64,000 nt of DNA, from NCBI GenBank assembly GCA_030539295.1, contig JAUNSJ010000017.1, positions 1 through 64,000 on the forward strand, read 5' to 3'. Made by a program: the position numbers and the translations under genes. The notes beneath the pieces are model-generated. The model was not told the origin of the DNA, searched no databases, and worked only from the letters and a program-made list of their open reading frames with translations. The DNA comes from Planctomycetia bacterium. Its GTDB lineage: Bacteria > Planctomycetota > Planctomycetia > Pirellulales > Thermoguttaceae. Shown here piece after piece: positions 16,846-26,770 of this stretch; within the stretch, counting starts at the first letter, position 1; each line of letters begins with the position of its first letter.

Positions 16846-18069
16846 ATGAAATTACTGTTATTCATGGGAAACGGCATGTTCGTCGAGTCGTTCGGGGGTG
16901 CCGAGAAAGTGGCGTGCAATATGGCGAACGAATTCGTTACGCGCGGCCATGAGGTGGTTCTGCTTTGCAACGACTATAAGCAGGGCATGCCGGCCTATCC
17001 CCTGGATAACAGAGTTACTTTCGTGAACCTAAACGGACAGGGCCATCGCCTGGAGCAATATCCGTTCAAACTCAAATTCCTGCGTGAACTGGGCAGAGCA
17101 CTCAAAATCAATCCGGTTTTCCACTACGCAAAGGCCCAATGTCAACACATTCGGGCCGGTGTCTTCCGCGAAAAAATTGAGCAGCTTCTACAGCGGGAGC
17201 AACCGGACGCCTTAATTCCGTTCTTCCTGAGTGACCTGAATATGCTCATGGCTTGCGAATCTGCCCGAAAGATTCCAACGATACTCATGGTCCACGACGA
17301 CCCTCGTAAAGTATTTTTGCACATCACAGCCGCAGACCGCAAGGCGCTACAGCATTGCCAGATGGTTCAGGTCCTGCTCCCTGAATATATACACACCGCG
17401 GAAAAGAGAACAAAACGACCGGTCGTAGCTATTCCAAACGCTATTGACATGCAAGACGCCCCCGTTCAAAAAGACCAGCCCACCTACCGCATTATACACG
17501 TAGGCCGCCTCGACCGCGAACAGAAACGTCAGCATCTGCTCGTGGAAGCTTTTGCGAAAATAGCCAATGATTTTCCGGACTGGACCGTCCACTGCTTCGG
17601 CGGCGATACACCACTGCACCCAGGCTACCATAAGCGTCTTGAACAACTGATTTCGAAGCACCACCTGGAGTCCCGCTTCATTTTGGAAGGGGAGTCTCCC
17701 TGTATTCGGCAGGAACTGCGAAACAGTGACATCTTCGCATTTCCCTCCAGCCACGAAGGTTTTAGTCTTGCCATGCTGGAAGCCATGGCCGTTGGACTCC
17801 CCTGTATTGGTTTTAATAACGCACCCGGCGTAAAAGAATTAATTCGTAACGAAAATAATGGACTCCTCGTGCCACCAACGACTACCGCACTGGCCAGCGG
17901 ATTACGACGTTTAATGGCGAGTCTCGAACTGCGAAAAAATTTGGGTAAAGCCGCGGTGGAGCTTTCTCGAAAATTTGCCCCACAAGCGGTTTGGAATCAA
18001 TGGGAACAACAGTTAATGCAAATTACCGGCAATAACAAAAAATTTGTAGCAAGTGAGGATAAAAAATGA
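16846..18069 (+). CDS. glycosyltransferase, GT4 family (first of tandem pair)
   Basis: 407 residues, GT-B fold. The N-terminal domain begins MKLLLFMGNGMFVESFGGAEKVACNMANEF, with the glycine-rich loop seen in WaaG-like enzymes. The C-terminal domain has IIHVGRLDREQKRQHLLVEA and the nucleotide-sugar site SHEGFSLAMLEAMAVGLPCIGF. Retaining transfer of a sugar from a nucleotide donor to a surface glycan is expected; donor unknown. No clear Shine-Dalgarno. First gene of a run of seven tightly spaced genes. The next gene is a close paralogue and starts in the overlap ATGA. Confidence 0.88.
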   Translation: MKLLLFMGNGMFVESFGGAEKVACNMANEFVTRGHEVVLLCNDYKQGMPAYPLDNRVTFVNLNGQGHRLEQYPFKLKFLRELGRALKINPVFHYAKAQCQHIRAGVFREKIEQLLQREQPDALIPFFLSDLNMLMACESARKIPTILMVHDDPRKVFLHITAADRKALQHCQMVQVLLPEYIHTAEKRTKRPVVAIPNAIDMQDAPVQKDQPTYRIIHVGRLDREQKRQHLLVEAFAKIANDFPDWTVHCFGGDTPLHPGYHKRLEQLISKHHLESRFILEGESPCIRQELRNSDIFAFPSSHEGFSLAMLEAMAVGLPCIGFNNAPGVKELIRNENNGLLVPPTTTALASGLRRLMASLELRKNLGKAAVELSRKFAPQAVWNQWEQQLMQITGNNKKFVASEDKK

Positions 18070-19289
18070 AAATTCTCCTGTTTTTTGGCAACGGTAGTTT
18101 TATCGATTCTTTTGGTGGGGCCGAGCGGGTTGCTTGTAATATGGCCAATGAATTCGTGCAACGTGGCCATGCGATTACCATTGTATGCAACGATATTAAA
18201 GGTGGCACAGCAGCGTATCCGTTAGATGAACGCGTACGTCTCATAAATCTAAATGGAACCGGAAAAAAGATTTTTCAACTTACAAAAAAAGAAAAATGGT
18301 ACCGCGAACTTATACGCCCCTTGAGATTTTTTTATCCCCCTTTGCTTAAAGATCATTTTGATATCCTTATTTGGCGAACCGCTTTGAAACCGCTGCGGCA
18401 GATTCTTGAGCAGGAACAAGCCGATGTTATTATTCCTTTTTTTTGTACCGATTCGGTACTCCTTGCACAATGTGGTTTTGATCGTCCAACGCCTAGAGTG
18501 CAAATGTTGCATGACAGCCCAAAGCATATTAAGTTAGGGAACAGAAATGTGCGTCGTGCCATACAAAAGTGTGATACAGTACAGGTCTTGCTGCCAGAGT
18601 TTAAAGAGGACCTTCGTCGACATTACAAGGGTAATATTGTTGTTATTCCCAACGTAATTTCGCCTTCATTGTATCACACAGAGTACCGTGATAGCGAAAA
18701 GGGACGAATTATTCATATAGGCCGCCTGGATGTCAAACAGAAACGGCAACATCTTTTAATTAACGCATTTGCAAAAGTGGCCGGTGATTTTCCAAACTGG
18801 ACACTCCACTTCTTCGGCAACGAAACCACGCGTGGATATCACAAATATTTGACGAAACTGATTCTCAAGTACAATTTACAAAAACGGATTTTCCTTGAAG
18901 GAGCGACACAAACTCCGGATTTGAAACTTGCAAACAGTGACATTTTTGCCTTTCCTTCCAGTCACGAAGGTTTTAGCCTTGCCCTGTTGGAAGCTATGGC
19001 CGTGGGACTTCCCTGCTTAGGTTTTAAAACAACCGCTTCGGTTAAGGATTTGATTCAGGATGAAAAAAATGGGCTGTTGGTAGATGAAACGCCAGTTGCG
19101 TTTGCCAACGGACTGCGGCAACTAATGAGTAATCCGGAACTTCGAAAACGATTGGGAGAGGCCGGCCGTGAGTTCGCTAAACAGTATGAACCTAAAGTCA
19201 TTTGGGATTCCTGGGAAAAACTGTTGTCACAAGTGGTCGCCGATGCCAATCCATGTAAGGACAAAACCAATAAAGAAGGTATGCTGTGA
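18066..19289 (+). CDS. glycosyltransferase, GT4 family (second of tandem pair)
   Basis: 407 residues, same length and architecture as its upstream neighbour and clearly a paralogue: SFGGAERVACNMANEFVQRGH at the N-terminus, RIIHIGRLDVKQKRQHLLINAFAKVAGDFPNWTLHFFG in the C-terminal domain, and SHEGFSLALLEAMAVGLPCLGF at the donor site. It starts in a four-base ATGA overlap. The DNA is visibly more AT-rich than the first copy, so the pair was probably not produced by a recent local duplication. Confidence 0.88.
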   Translation: MKILLFFGNGSFIDSFGGAERVACNMANEFVQRGHAITIVCNDIKGGTAAYPLDERVRLINLNGTGKKIFQLTKKEKWYRELIRPLRFFYPPLLKDHFDILIWRTALKPLRQILEQEQADVIIPFFCTDSVLLAQCGFDRPTPRVQMLHDSPKHIKLGNRNVRRAIQKCDTVQVLLPEFKEDLRRHYKGNIVVIPNVISPSLYHTEYRDSEKGRIIHIGRLDVKQKRQHLLINAFAKVAGDFPNWTLHFFGNETTRGYHKYLTKLILKYNLQKRIFLEGATQTPDLKLANSDIFAFPSSHEGFSLALLEAMAVGLPCLGFKTTASVKDLIQDEKNGLLVDETPVAFANGLRQLMSNPELRKRLGEAGREFAKQYEPKVIWDSWEKLLSQVVADANPCKDKTNKEGML

Positions 19290-20293
19290 CTCCCCGCATT
19301 TCTGTTATCGTGCCGGTTTATAACGTTGCCGAGTGGCTTGAAGAGTGTCTGGACTCCATCTTGAACCAAACATTTCAAGACCTAGAAGTCATTTGCGTTA
19401 ACGACGGATCAACAGACAATTCGCCAGATATATTAAAAGAGTATGCAGCAAAAGACTCTCGCATCACTATCATTCACCAGGAAAACAAAGGTCTTTCCGA
19501 AGCCCGTAATACCGGTATGAAAGTTGCCAAGGGTGACTATATTCTTTTCGTCGACTCTGATGATTATATCGCTGTCAATCTGTGCGAACTTGCCATTCAG
19601 AACGCCGACAGCACGGGAGCTGATATGATAATGTTCGAATATTATACAATAGACAACGGGAAAAAAACTTCTTTGCCACTGCTTCAAACGAACGCCGTGT
19701 ATACACAAGACGAAGAAAGAGTAAAGACGGTCGTTGAAAATAACTGGTCCGTTTGGAAATTCCTTTGGAAAACTTCTTTTCTAAGAACGAATCATTTGCA
19801 CTTTATCGCGGGAATCCATTTCGAGGATGTGCCATTTTCAATTAAAGCTGCAGTGCTTGCGAATAAATTAGCAACTATAAACGCATCGCTTTACTATTAT
19901 AGAATCCGCGAAACTTCAATTACAAATATAAATAAATCATCCAATTTTATAACTTTACCTTGTGTTTTTCGTATGCTCTGGCATGATCTTTACACTTTGC
20001 AACCATCTTCAGAGTGTATGAATATTATATTTGAAGCATGTATTAATAACATGTATTGGGCGTTTCATAAGCTCGAAGGTTCTTCACGCCAGCAGTTTAT
20101 TGCCAATTTAAAAGGTTCATTCCCAACAGAAATAATTGAATATTTAAAAGAGAATAATAAAAGTATACGCAAGCACGTTAAGGAATTTTATTATTCGGTT
20201 TACGGATCCCTGTTTTACAAAATTAAATGTAAATACAGGTCTATTAGGATAAAACTCCGCGCCTTACTCTATAAAAATAAAAGGAATATATAA
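19286..20293 (+). CDS. glycosyltransferase, GT2 family
   Basis: 335 residues, GTG start overlapping the previous stop. Classic GT-A inverting transferase: ISVIVPVYNVAEWLEECLDSI at the N-terminus, VNDGSTDNS for nucleotide binding and the metal site VDSDDY (DxD) near residue 93. The C-terminal third is Lys/Tyr-rich, membrane-peripheral in character and AT-rich in DNA. Probably adds one sugar during capsule, O-antigen or exopolysaccharide synthesis at the cytoplasmic face. Confidence 0.9.
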   Translation: MTPRISVIVPVYNVAEWLEECLDSILNQTFQDLEVICVNDGSTDNSPDILKEYAAKDSRITIIHQENKGLSEARNTGMKVAKGDYILFVDSDDYIAVNLCELAIQNADSTGADMIMFEYYTIDNGKKTSLPLLQTNAVYTQDEERVKTVVENNWSVWKFLWKTSFLRTNHLHFIAGIHFEDVPFSIKAAVLANKLATINASLYYYRIRETSITNINKSSNFITLPCVFRMLWHDLYTLQPSSECMNIIFEACINNMYWAFHKLEGSSRQQFIANLKGSFPTEIIEYLKENNKSIRKHVKEFYYSVYGSLFYKIKCKYRSIRIKLRALLYKNKRNI

Positions 20294-20294
20294 C

Positions 20295-21509
20295 GTGCCA
20301 AAGGTAACAATAATTATCCCAGTCTACAATGTTGAACAATATCTGCGCGAATGTTTAGATTCGGCTTTGAAGCAGACAATGCGTGACATTGAGATTATAT
20401 GTATAGATGATGGATCGACAGATACAAGTAGTGCAATCCTTGATGAATACGCAAACAGTGATCCTCGTGTCCAGGTCTATCATGAAAAAAACCAGGGTGC
20501 CGGAGCCGCGCGAAATTTAGGTCTCGAAAAAGCATCTGGAGAATATATCGTTTTCCTGGACGCCGATGACACAATCGCCCCGGATCTTTGTGAACATGCC
20601 TATATTCACGCAAAATACTCTGACGATGATTTGACTCTCTTCCTGTCAAAAATTGATTCTCTATTCGAATGGACTCCTGTGGATACTGAAAAACTTTCAG
20701 AATCCCCACTCACTCAAAATGAATTAATTCAGATGTTAAATACAATAGGGTGGAGTACTTGGGGGAAATTATGGAAAACATCATTTTTGCGTAAGCATGA
20801 GATTTTTTTTCCTGTAGAAATTCGTTCAGGCCAGGATTTAGTGTTTGCGTACCACGGCGCTCTGTTTGTAGACAAAACTTCAATTCTTATAGAGAAACTC
20901 TATTACTACCGTTACAACCCCAATTCACTCTCTAATATTGATAATAAAAAAAATTCAATTATCAGGATTGACCCCGTGTTCGTCACGTTGCGTCTGTATA
21001 AAGAAAATGAAGCATCTTATTGCGTCATTAGTGAAATCGCTAGAACACATTTTACTAATCTGTACTATATGTCAACGTCTCTTATTACTTCACTACAAAC
21101 CGAATTCGATAAGAGACTTCGTCAGTTAATCTTCCAGGATGGTCTCGAAACTATTGTGACTGAAGCAATTAAAGGTGAAAATAATAATATAAAAGAATAT
21201 TACCAGTACATACTTGGCTCGAAACCTTTAAGTCCTCAGTGCCGACCTAAGCCAAAGGAAAATTCTTTGTTTCATTTTATTAAACACGTTCTTGTTAAAA
21301 GAGTTATTTTTTTCTTGTTTTATCCTATTAAAAAGATACGAAAATTAAGCCGCAAAGTTCAAACGCTTCAGAGAGAACTAAATGCTCGTAAGGACAATTA
21401 CACTGCCCGTGCCAAAGAATGGGCAATACTTACGACAGAGATGAAGAGGGAAATTATTTCTTTACGGGATCAGCTTAACGTTAAGCAGGAGAGCCGCGAT
21501 GAAAAATGA
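20295..21509 (+). CDS. glycosyltransferase, GT2 family, with C-terminal coiled coil
   Basis: 404 residues, GTG start one base after the preceding stop. The N-terminal ~220 residues are GT2 (VTIIIPVYNVEQYLRECLDSAL, IDDGSTDTS, LDADDT as the DxD). The last ~60 residues (SRKVQTLQRELNARKDNYTARAKEWAILTT...) predict a coiled coil, perhaps for oligomerisation or docking to other enzymes of the cluster. DNA is AT-rich relative to the flanking chromosome. Confidence 0.88.
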   Translation: MPKVTIIIPVYNVEQYLRECLDSALKQTMRDIEIICIDDGSTDTSSAILDEYANSDPRVQVYHEKNQGAGAARNLGLEKASGEYIVFLDADDTIAPDLCEHAYIHAKYSDDDLTLFLSKIDSLFEWTPVDTEKLSESPLTQNELIQMLNTIGWSTWGKLWKTSFLRKHEIFFPVEIRSGQDLVFAYHGALFVDKTSILIEKLYYYRYNPNSLSNIDNKKNSIIRIDPVFVTLRLYKENEASYCVISEIARTHFTNLYYMSTSLITSLQTEFDKRLRQLIFQDGLETIVTEAIKGENNNIKEYYQYILGSKPLSPQCRPKPKENSLFHFIKHVLVKRVIFFLFYPIKKIRKLSRKVQTLQRELNARKDNYTARAKEWAILTTEMKREIISLRDQLNVKQESRDEK

Positions 21510-22257
21510 AGACACTTGGTTTCCGACGAAGTATAGCATTAAGAATAACCGTCTTGTGGGGTCGAAAAACAAAAAGTTTCTTAATCCCTCCAGCCGAATA
21601 ATAGCGGATAAAATAGCTGACTTTTATTCAGAAATAATTCCCAAGTACTGTCACGGGCAACTTGCCGACATTGGATGTGGATACGCACCAATGTATTCGT
21701 TTTACAAGAAATACGTCGAATCAGTGACGTTAATCGACTGGACGGGAACGTTACATAAAAATAAATGGTTGGACATCGAAGCTGACCTTGATTCGGGATG
21801 TATACCTGACGTGAACAATGAAAGTTTTAATGTTGCCATATGTTCTGATCTGTTGGAGCATCTTTATCACCCATCAGTCGTACTAAAGGAAATTCATCGC
21901 GTATTAAAAGAGGATGGATATTTGCTCTTGAATGTTCCCTTCAACTACTGGGTTCATGAAGCTCCGTACGACTATGCGCGTTACACCAATTTTGCCTTGT
22001 GCAGAATGCTGGAAGAGAATGGATACAAAATCGTGGAACTTCACCGGCTTGGTGACGCAATGGACGTTCTCGCTGATACCGGTGCAAAAGTTACGCATAC
22101 TATATTTGGGAAAACGTTCGGAGGTTTTCTCGCAGTAATGTTACAGAAAACACCTCAAATATTTCGCTGTCTCCCGCTCGTCAGAAAAAAATTAAACCCT
22201 ATTGCGGATTGCTATGCATTATCCTATGGTATTGTTGCACAAAAGGTTACAGAATGA
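21499..22257 (+). CDS. class I SAM-dependent methyltransferase
   Basis: 252 residues overlapping the preceding gene by 11 bases. Rossmann methyltransferase of the Methyltransf_11 type: motif I LADIGCGYAPM, acidic post-I TLIDWTGT, and CSDLLEHLYHPSVVLKEIHRVLKEDGYLLLNVPF (motifs post-II/III). The setting inside a glycosyltransferase run suggests methylation of a glycan or its terminus, but small-molecule substrates cannot be excluded. Confidence 0.85.
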   Translation: MKNEDTWFPTKYSIKNNRLVGSKNKKFLNPSSRIIADKIADFYSEIIPKYCHGQLADIGCGYAPMYSFYKKYVESVTLIDWTGTLHKNKWLDIEADLDSGCIPDVNNESFNVAICSDLLEHLYHPSVVLKEIHRVLKEDGYLLLNVPFNYWVHEAPYDYARYTNFALCRMLEENGYKIVELHRLGDAMDVLADTGAKVTHTIFGKTFGGFLAVMLQKTPQIFRCLPLVRKKLNPIADCYALSYGIVAQKVTE

Positions 22258-23360
22258 AAACATTGATCGTCTTACAGCAAGAGCCTGGCATTAGTGAAAC
22301 TTTCCTTAGAAAGCAAATTGAAACATTGCCCGGTGAGGTTTCTGTTTTATATTGTTCAGACCCACCACGCCTCAACGGAAAACTTCTGAAATCATCAAAA
22401 GTTTTGTATCTTGTAAGGAGGCACCTGTTATTGCAAAACAAACAGAAGGCCCGTGGCAATAAATATCTCCAGGCAATTTTGAAATCCCAAGCTGACATTG
22501 TTCTTGTTCAATACGGAGTAACTGCCGCGAACTATATAGACGCGCTGGAGCAATGTGGACTTCCTTTTGTAGTGCATTTTCACGGCTATGATGCCAGTAT
22601 GTACGAGGTGTTTCAAAAATATGCATTGGAATACAAAAGAATATTTCAATCGGCGTCTTCTCTTATTGCCGTTTCAAACGCAATGCAGACTCGGTTAATC
22701 GCTGAGGGCGCGCCAAAGCAAAAATTAAAACTGAATTATTATGGTATCGACGAAACTGCATTTCCCGCAGTTACCCCGAATACGAAGGTCGCACGTTTTT
22801 TCGGTGTCGGCAGATTCGTAGAAAAAAAAGCTCCCCATTTAACCATACTTGCTTTCGCAAAAGTCCTGGAGCAAATGCCTCAAGCCCAATTGTGTCTCTT
22901 GGGAGAAGGTCCCCTTTTAGGTCCGTGCCAACATATGGTGAAGGCTCTTGGTATTGAAAAACAGGTCGAATTGCCTGGTGCCGCGTCACATCAGGTCGTC
23001 AGGAACGAAATGAAAAATGCTTTCTGCTTTGTCCAACACTCTGTTGTCGCTGCAAACGGAGATTCTGAAGGGACTCCTGTCGCTATCTTGGAAGCTCTAA
23101 TGTCCGGCTTACCTGTTATTGCAACGCGGCATGCTGGCATTCCGGACGTCATTACTGACCGTGAAACAGGGTTTTTGGTAGACGAAAATGACATTCAGGC
23201 CATGAGTGCTCGTATGCTGGAAATAGCGCGGAATCCCGAGAAAGCTGTGGCTGTCGGTTTGGCGGCCCGGCAATACGCCCTTAAGAATCTGACAGCGACC
23301 TCCAGTATCAGGAATCTTTACTCAATTCTTAACGAAGCGAAAGATAATTTCCACCACTAA
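22254..23360 (+). CDS. glycosyltransferase, GT4 family
   Basis: 368 residues from the ATG in the ATGA overlap with the methyltransferase stop; a longer frame from 22209 exists but lacks support. GT-B fold: MKTLIVLQQEPGISETFLRKQIE at the N-terminus, HFHGYDAS in the acceptor domain, FGVGRFVEKKAPHLTILAFAKV, and the donor-site block EGTPVAILEALMSGLPVIATRHAGIPDVI. Resembles colanic-acid/exopolysaccharide transferases. Part of the glycan cluster. Confidence 0.88.
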   Translation: MKTLIVLQQEPGISETFLRKQIETLPGEVSVLYCSDPPRLNGKLLKSSKVLYLVRRHLLLQNKQKARGNKYLQAILKSQADIVLVQYGVTAANYIDALEQCGLPFVVHFHGYDASMYEVFQKYALEYKRIFQSASSLIAVSNAMQTRLIAEGAPKQKLKLNYYGIDETAFPAVTPNTKVARFFGVGRFVEKKAPHLTILAFAKVLEQMPQAQLCLLGEGPLLGPCQHMVKALGIEKQVELPGAASHQVVRNEMKNAFCFVQHSVVAANGDSEGTPVAILEALMSGLPVIATRHAGIPDVITDRETGFLVDENDIQAMSARMLEIARNPEKAVAVGLAARQYALKNLTATSSIRNLYSILNEAKDNFHH

Positions 23361-23379
23361 GATCACAACCGAGGTAGTC

Positions 23380-24393
23380 ATGCCACCCAAAGTTTCCATT
23401 ATCGTGCCGTTTTATAATGCGGAGGCAACCGTTTCCTCCTTTTTTGAGCGACTGCGCGCCATGTCGCTTAACGACTGGGAAGCCGTCTGCGTAAACGACG
23501 GTTCAACGGATGCTACACGAACCCTGCTGGATGAAGAAGCGGCTCGCGACAGTCGCATTATTGTCTTTCATCAGTCAAATACTGGGCCAGGGCAGGCACG
23601 GAATTTCGCTATGGACCACGCACAGGGAGATTTCCTGGCCTTCTGCGACGCGGATGATTATTTCCTCCCGGAGGTTCTGCAAAAGGCGTTGCAAACAGCG
23701 GTCTCGCACCAAAGTGATACGGTTTTCCTTCGCATACTCCATATTTGGCCCAACGGCCGCACGCGTTGTCATCATCTGCCGGATAATCCCTGGCACTTTC
23801 CGGAAGTGCATGACGCCGATCGTCGTTTCTTTTTAACACACATTGCAAGTGGACCTTATTCTCATTTTCTCCGCCGGTCCTTTCAACAAAAAAATAAAAT
23901 TTATTTTTACAATGGCCGATGTGGTGAAGACCAGCTCCTGCACTGGAAGTCGTGCCTCTTAACACAGTGTGCTGATTTACTGCCTGAACCGGCTTATGTT
24001 TACAATCGGCGCACCTTCTCCGACGACAGTGAGCATTATCGCCACTACACAACAGAAATTATAGACGTTTGGGACGAAATAGCTGTTTTTTTGCGAGATA
24101 CAGGTCTCATGGCTGCCTGGTGCCTTGACCATTCGGGGGCAAAACTTGCAGATTATTTTATTAATGCCCGCCGGACTCCTCCCGACGCTCGGGCCGTTTT
24201 TTATAAAAAAATGACGGAACACATGACGCCTGCCGATTGGGAACTTTTAGCAAACCATTCGTCGCGGTTGTCTCGCCGCGCGCGGTCCTACTTCCTCTCT
24301 CGGTTCGGATCCTTCCGACAGAAGCTGATACACACGCCTCTGGCCGCTTTGGACGAGTTGCGTCTTCGCATTCGTTTGGCGAGCAAACGGTAG
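23380..24393 (+). CDS. glycosyltransferase, GT2 family
   Basis: 337 residues; GAGG upstream. GT-A signature VSIIVPFYNAEATVSSFFERL, VNDGSTDATRTLL, and the metal site FCDADDYF near residue 90. The composition is back to the higher GC typical of the flanks. Last plus-strand gene of the cluster, convergent with the GT8 gene 20 bases away. Confidence 0.9.
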   Translation: MPPKVSIIVPFYNAEATVSSFFERLRAMSLNDWEAVCVNDGSTDATRTLLDEEAARDSRIIVFHQSNTGPGQARNFAMDHAQGDFLAFCDADDYFLPEVLQKALQTAVSHQSDTVFLRILHIWPNGRTRCHHLPDNPWHFPEVHDADRRFFLTHIASGPYSHFLRRSFQQKNKIYFYNGRCGEDQLLHWKSCLLTQCADLLPEPAYVYNRRTFSDDSEHYRHYTTEIIDVWDEIAVFLRDTGLMAAWCLDHSGAKLADYFINARRTPPDARAVFYKKMTEHMTPADWELLANHSSRLSRRARSYFLSRFGSFRQKLIHTPLAALDELRLRIRLASKR

Positions 24394-24413
24394 ACCTGGA
24401 AACTCGGGGGGAT

Positions 24414-25382
24414 TCAACCCACGTCTTTTTTTAAAAGAATGGAAATGCGATTTCGTCGGCGCAGGGTACGAACGAGAACATTTCCTTTAAGGAACTTTTT
24501 AATACGTTCACAAAATGTTTTCGGCTGGGGAGTTCCATTCGCATGCCAAGGCGTGCCCTGCCGCATGGATAGCCAGAGGTCACTAAATCCTCCGGTAAAC
24601 GCATAATGCCACGGTTTCTTGCGGCCTATATAATGAATAATAACCGGATTCGCGGCCGAGGCAGTAAAGTCCGGATTAATTTGCATAAGGCGATTATAAA
24701 CGGCAGGCGTCCAACTTTTTGCAATATCCCATTTGGAATTGAAATTCCAGCGGTAGGATAATTCTTTTTTATCGTTTTGAAAAATAACGTTGAGCCCCTC
24801 CTGATCCGGGCAGCTGACTTCTTCGCGGTGCTGTGCAATCCACAATATTGTTTCTTTAAAACGTTTGTTCTTGCGCAATTGTTGCAAATCGAGGAGAAGC
24901 ATACCGGAATTGAACAAGCGGGTGTGCATAAGATTAAGCCGCTTACGATAGCGATCATTTTTGCGAACGATTTCTCCAATATCAGGCACGACACCAACAG
25001 AGCAACCTTCGAGAGAAGTGTTCCACAATTCGGCCAACGAGCCATTCACGACGATATCACAATCAAGATAGAGAACGCGATCGTACTGGGCCATAAGTTC
25101 CGGTAAAAGCAATCGCGAATAAGCGTTCATGGAAAAATAACTCACCTCGGGACAGTCTGCCAGCTCCTGGTCAAAAGAGGCCGACAGCCATTGAATATCA
25201 AAGTCTTTCAGACGGCGCAGGTCAAGAAGTTTTTTACGGTTTACTTCCGTGATACCTCCGTCAACGACATAAAAAGAGAATTCATCTCCCGGCTCCGACG
25301 TTTTTAAGATTGACGCAATAAGGACACCCAAATATTGCGCGTATCCATCGTCTGCGGCGGCAGCAATACGAATTTTTGCCAT
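24414..25382 (-). CDS. glycosyltransferase, GT8 family
   Basis: 322 residues from MAKIRIAAAADDGYAQYLGVLIAS; the longer frame to 25424 starts before a GGAAAGG ribosome site and is rejected. GT8 retaining galactosyl- or glucosyltransferase of the LgtC/WaaJ type: the donor-binding N-terminus, LYLDCDIVVNGSLAELW with the DxD metal site, and the C-terminal IIHYIGRKKPWHY, in which His and Lys/Trp close the active site. Convergent with the GT2 gene, and probably part of the same glycan pathway. Confidence 0.9.
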   Translation of the reverse strand: MAKIRIAAAADDGYAQYLGVLIASILKTSEPGDEFSFYVVDGGITEVNRKKLLDLRRLKDFDIQWLSASFDQELADCPEVSYFSMNAYSRLLLPELMAQYDRVLYLDCDIVVNGSLAELWNTSLEGCSVGVVPDIGEIVRKNDRYRKRLNLMHTRLFNSGMLLLDLQQLRKNKRFKETILWIAQHREEVSCPDQEGLNVIFQNDKKELSYRWNFNSKWDIAKSWTPAVYNRLMQINPDFTASAANPVIIHYIGRKKPWHYAFTGGFSDLWLSMRQGTPWHANGTPQPKTFCERIKKFLKGNVLVRTLRRRNRISILLKKDVG

Positions 25383-25541
25383 TTTTGTACAGCCTTTCCA
25401 AAAACGAAAAATTGCAAGCTGCAAGCCCCTTGCACAAAATGTAATACCTACCCGAATCCGGTCAGGCAGAAGACTCCCGGAACAGTCGGTCCAAACGTTT
25501 CGGGAGAGACATACACGAATTCTTACTTTGTTTCACGTCCC

Positions 25542-26327
25542 TTATTGTATAAACTCCGGACGCCGGTCGGCCAGTTGCTGCTGGAGGCGACTGACGATAC
25601 TGCTGTGCATTTGACTCACCCGGCTTTCACTCAAGTTGAGCGTCATGCCAACTTCCTTCATGGTCATCTCTTCATAGTAGTAGAGAATAATAATCATGCG
25701 CTCGCTTTGACTAAGCCCTTTCGTGACCAGTCGCATAATGTCCGACTTCTGAATGCGGTGGGTCGGATCTTCACTACGCTGGTCTTCGATAAGGTCAATT
25801 TCGCTTATGTCCTTCGAGCCGTCCGTCTCGAACCACTTCTTGTCAAGACTGACCAGATTCACCGCGTTGGAATCGTTGACCATACGTGTCATCTCGTCGG
25901 GAGACAGGTTCATATGCTCCGCCAACTCCTCCTCCGAGGGGACACGCCCCAGTTTATCGGACAGTTCGCGCTTCGCTTCGTTGAGTTTCCTGGCACGAAA
26001 TCGGACCAGACGCGGAACCCAGTCCATGTCACGTAACTCATCCAGCATGGCGCCTCGAATCCGGTTGGGGCAGTACGTCTCAAATTTCGTACCCCGGTCC
26101 GGGTCAAACGCCTCGATAGCGTTCATGAGCCCGAAATTACCCGCGGAAACAAGGTCATCCACTTCTACTTCGTCAGGCAAGCGAGCCGCCAAGCGTTCTC
26201 CATGATAGCGGACCAAGGGCTGGTAATGCTCAATGAGTCGATTACGCAAGTCCACATTGGACCGGTCTTTAATATACTCTTGCCAAACTTCGGCTACTTC
26301 TTCTGAGGCAGGCAATACAACGGCCAT
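25542..26327 (-). CDS. fliA: sigma factor of the FliA/WhiG family
   Basis: 261 residues. Region 2 (LRNRLIEHYQPLVRYHGERLAARLP...DLVSAGNFGLMNAIEAFDPDRGTKFETYCPNRIRGAMLDELRDMDWVPR) has the WVPR ending typical of FliA/WhiG sigma-28. Region 3 (LGRVPSEEELAEHMNLSPDEM) and region 4 with its helix-turn-helix (EEMTMKEVGMTLNLSESRVSQMHSSIVSRL) follow. It would direct RNA polymerase to flagellar, chemotaxis or developmental promoters. The gene stands alone, without flagellar genes or an anti-sigma FlgM beside it. Confidence 0.93.
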   Translation of the reverse strand: MAVVLPASEEVAEVWQEYIKDRSNVDLRNRLIEHYQPLVRYHGERLAARLPDEVEVDDLVSAGNFGLMNAIEAFDPDRGTKFETYCPNRIRGAMLDELRDMDWVPRLVRFRARKLNEAKRELSDKLGRVPSEEELAEHMNLSPDEMTRMVNDSNAVNLVSLDKKWFETDGSKDISEIDLIEDQRSEDPTHRIQKSDIMRLVTKGLSQSERMIIILYYYEEMTMKEVGMTLNLSESRVSQMHSSIVSRLQQQLADRRPEFIQ

Positions 26328-26770
26328 GAAAACCCTCCGTGTTCTTACAAAGGATACGCGTCTGGGACAGACCTGCCCCTGACTCTAACAGGCGCGGACA
26401 GATTTTTTCCGTCCAATCCGTCAATCGCTGCTGCAAAAGCAGTCCGACCTCGGGAACACCTGTCCGCTGGGAACATGTCCTTCTTTTTGTTCGTATCCAC
26501 GTGCGACGCCCCGGTCTCGATACATTAAAACGCAGACCGGAAAACTAAGCGTACTTTCCCTATTTTATGATTAAAATCGTGGGAAATTCGGGTGCACTAG
26601 CACCCATACTCCTATTATCGGCATAACCGGCCCGTTTTTTTAGTTAAGATTGGCTTTTTTGGAAAATTTGTAATAATTCCACCAGCCCGCACCTTTCTTA
26701 CGCCTGCCTTCCCTCCTGCCACGCCGAACACACGTCACGCTGTATGAATAAAAATAGAATATCAATGATT
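26328..26770. other. intergenic region, no gene seen
   Basis: 443 bases between two minus-strand genes. The only notable structure is GGGTGC-ACTA-GCACCC (26590-26605), a 6-bp hairpin with a four-base loop and no T-run. No open frame with family character. Confidence 0.5.

Noticed and set aside
16613-16849. 78-codon frame ending in the start of the first glycosyltransferase
   Set aside because: No ribosome site and no family. The likely promoter of the cluster (16719-16748) lies inside it, so it is probably intergenic.
26590-26605. GGGTGC/GCACCC hairpin as a terminator
   Set aside because: No T-run on either strand and about 180 bases from the nearest gene end, so no function is claimed.
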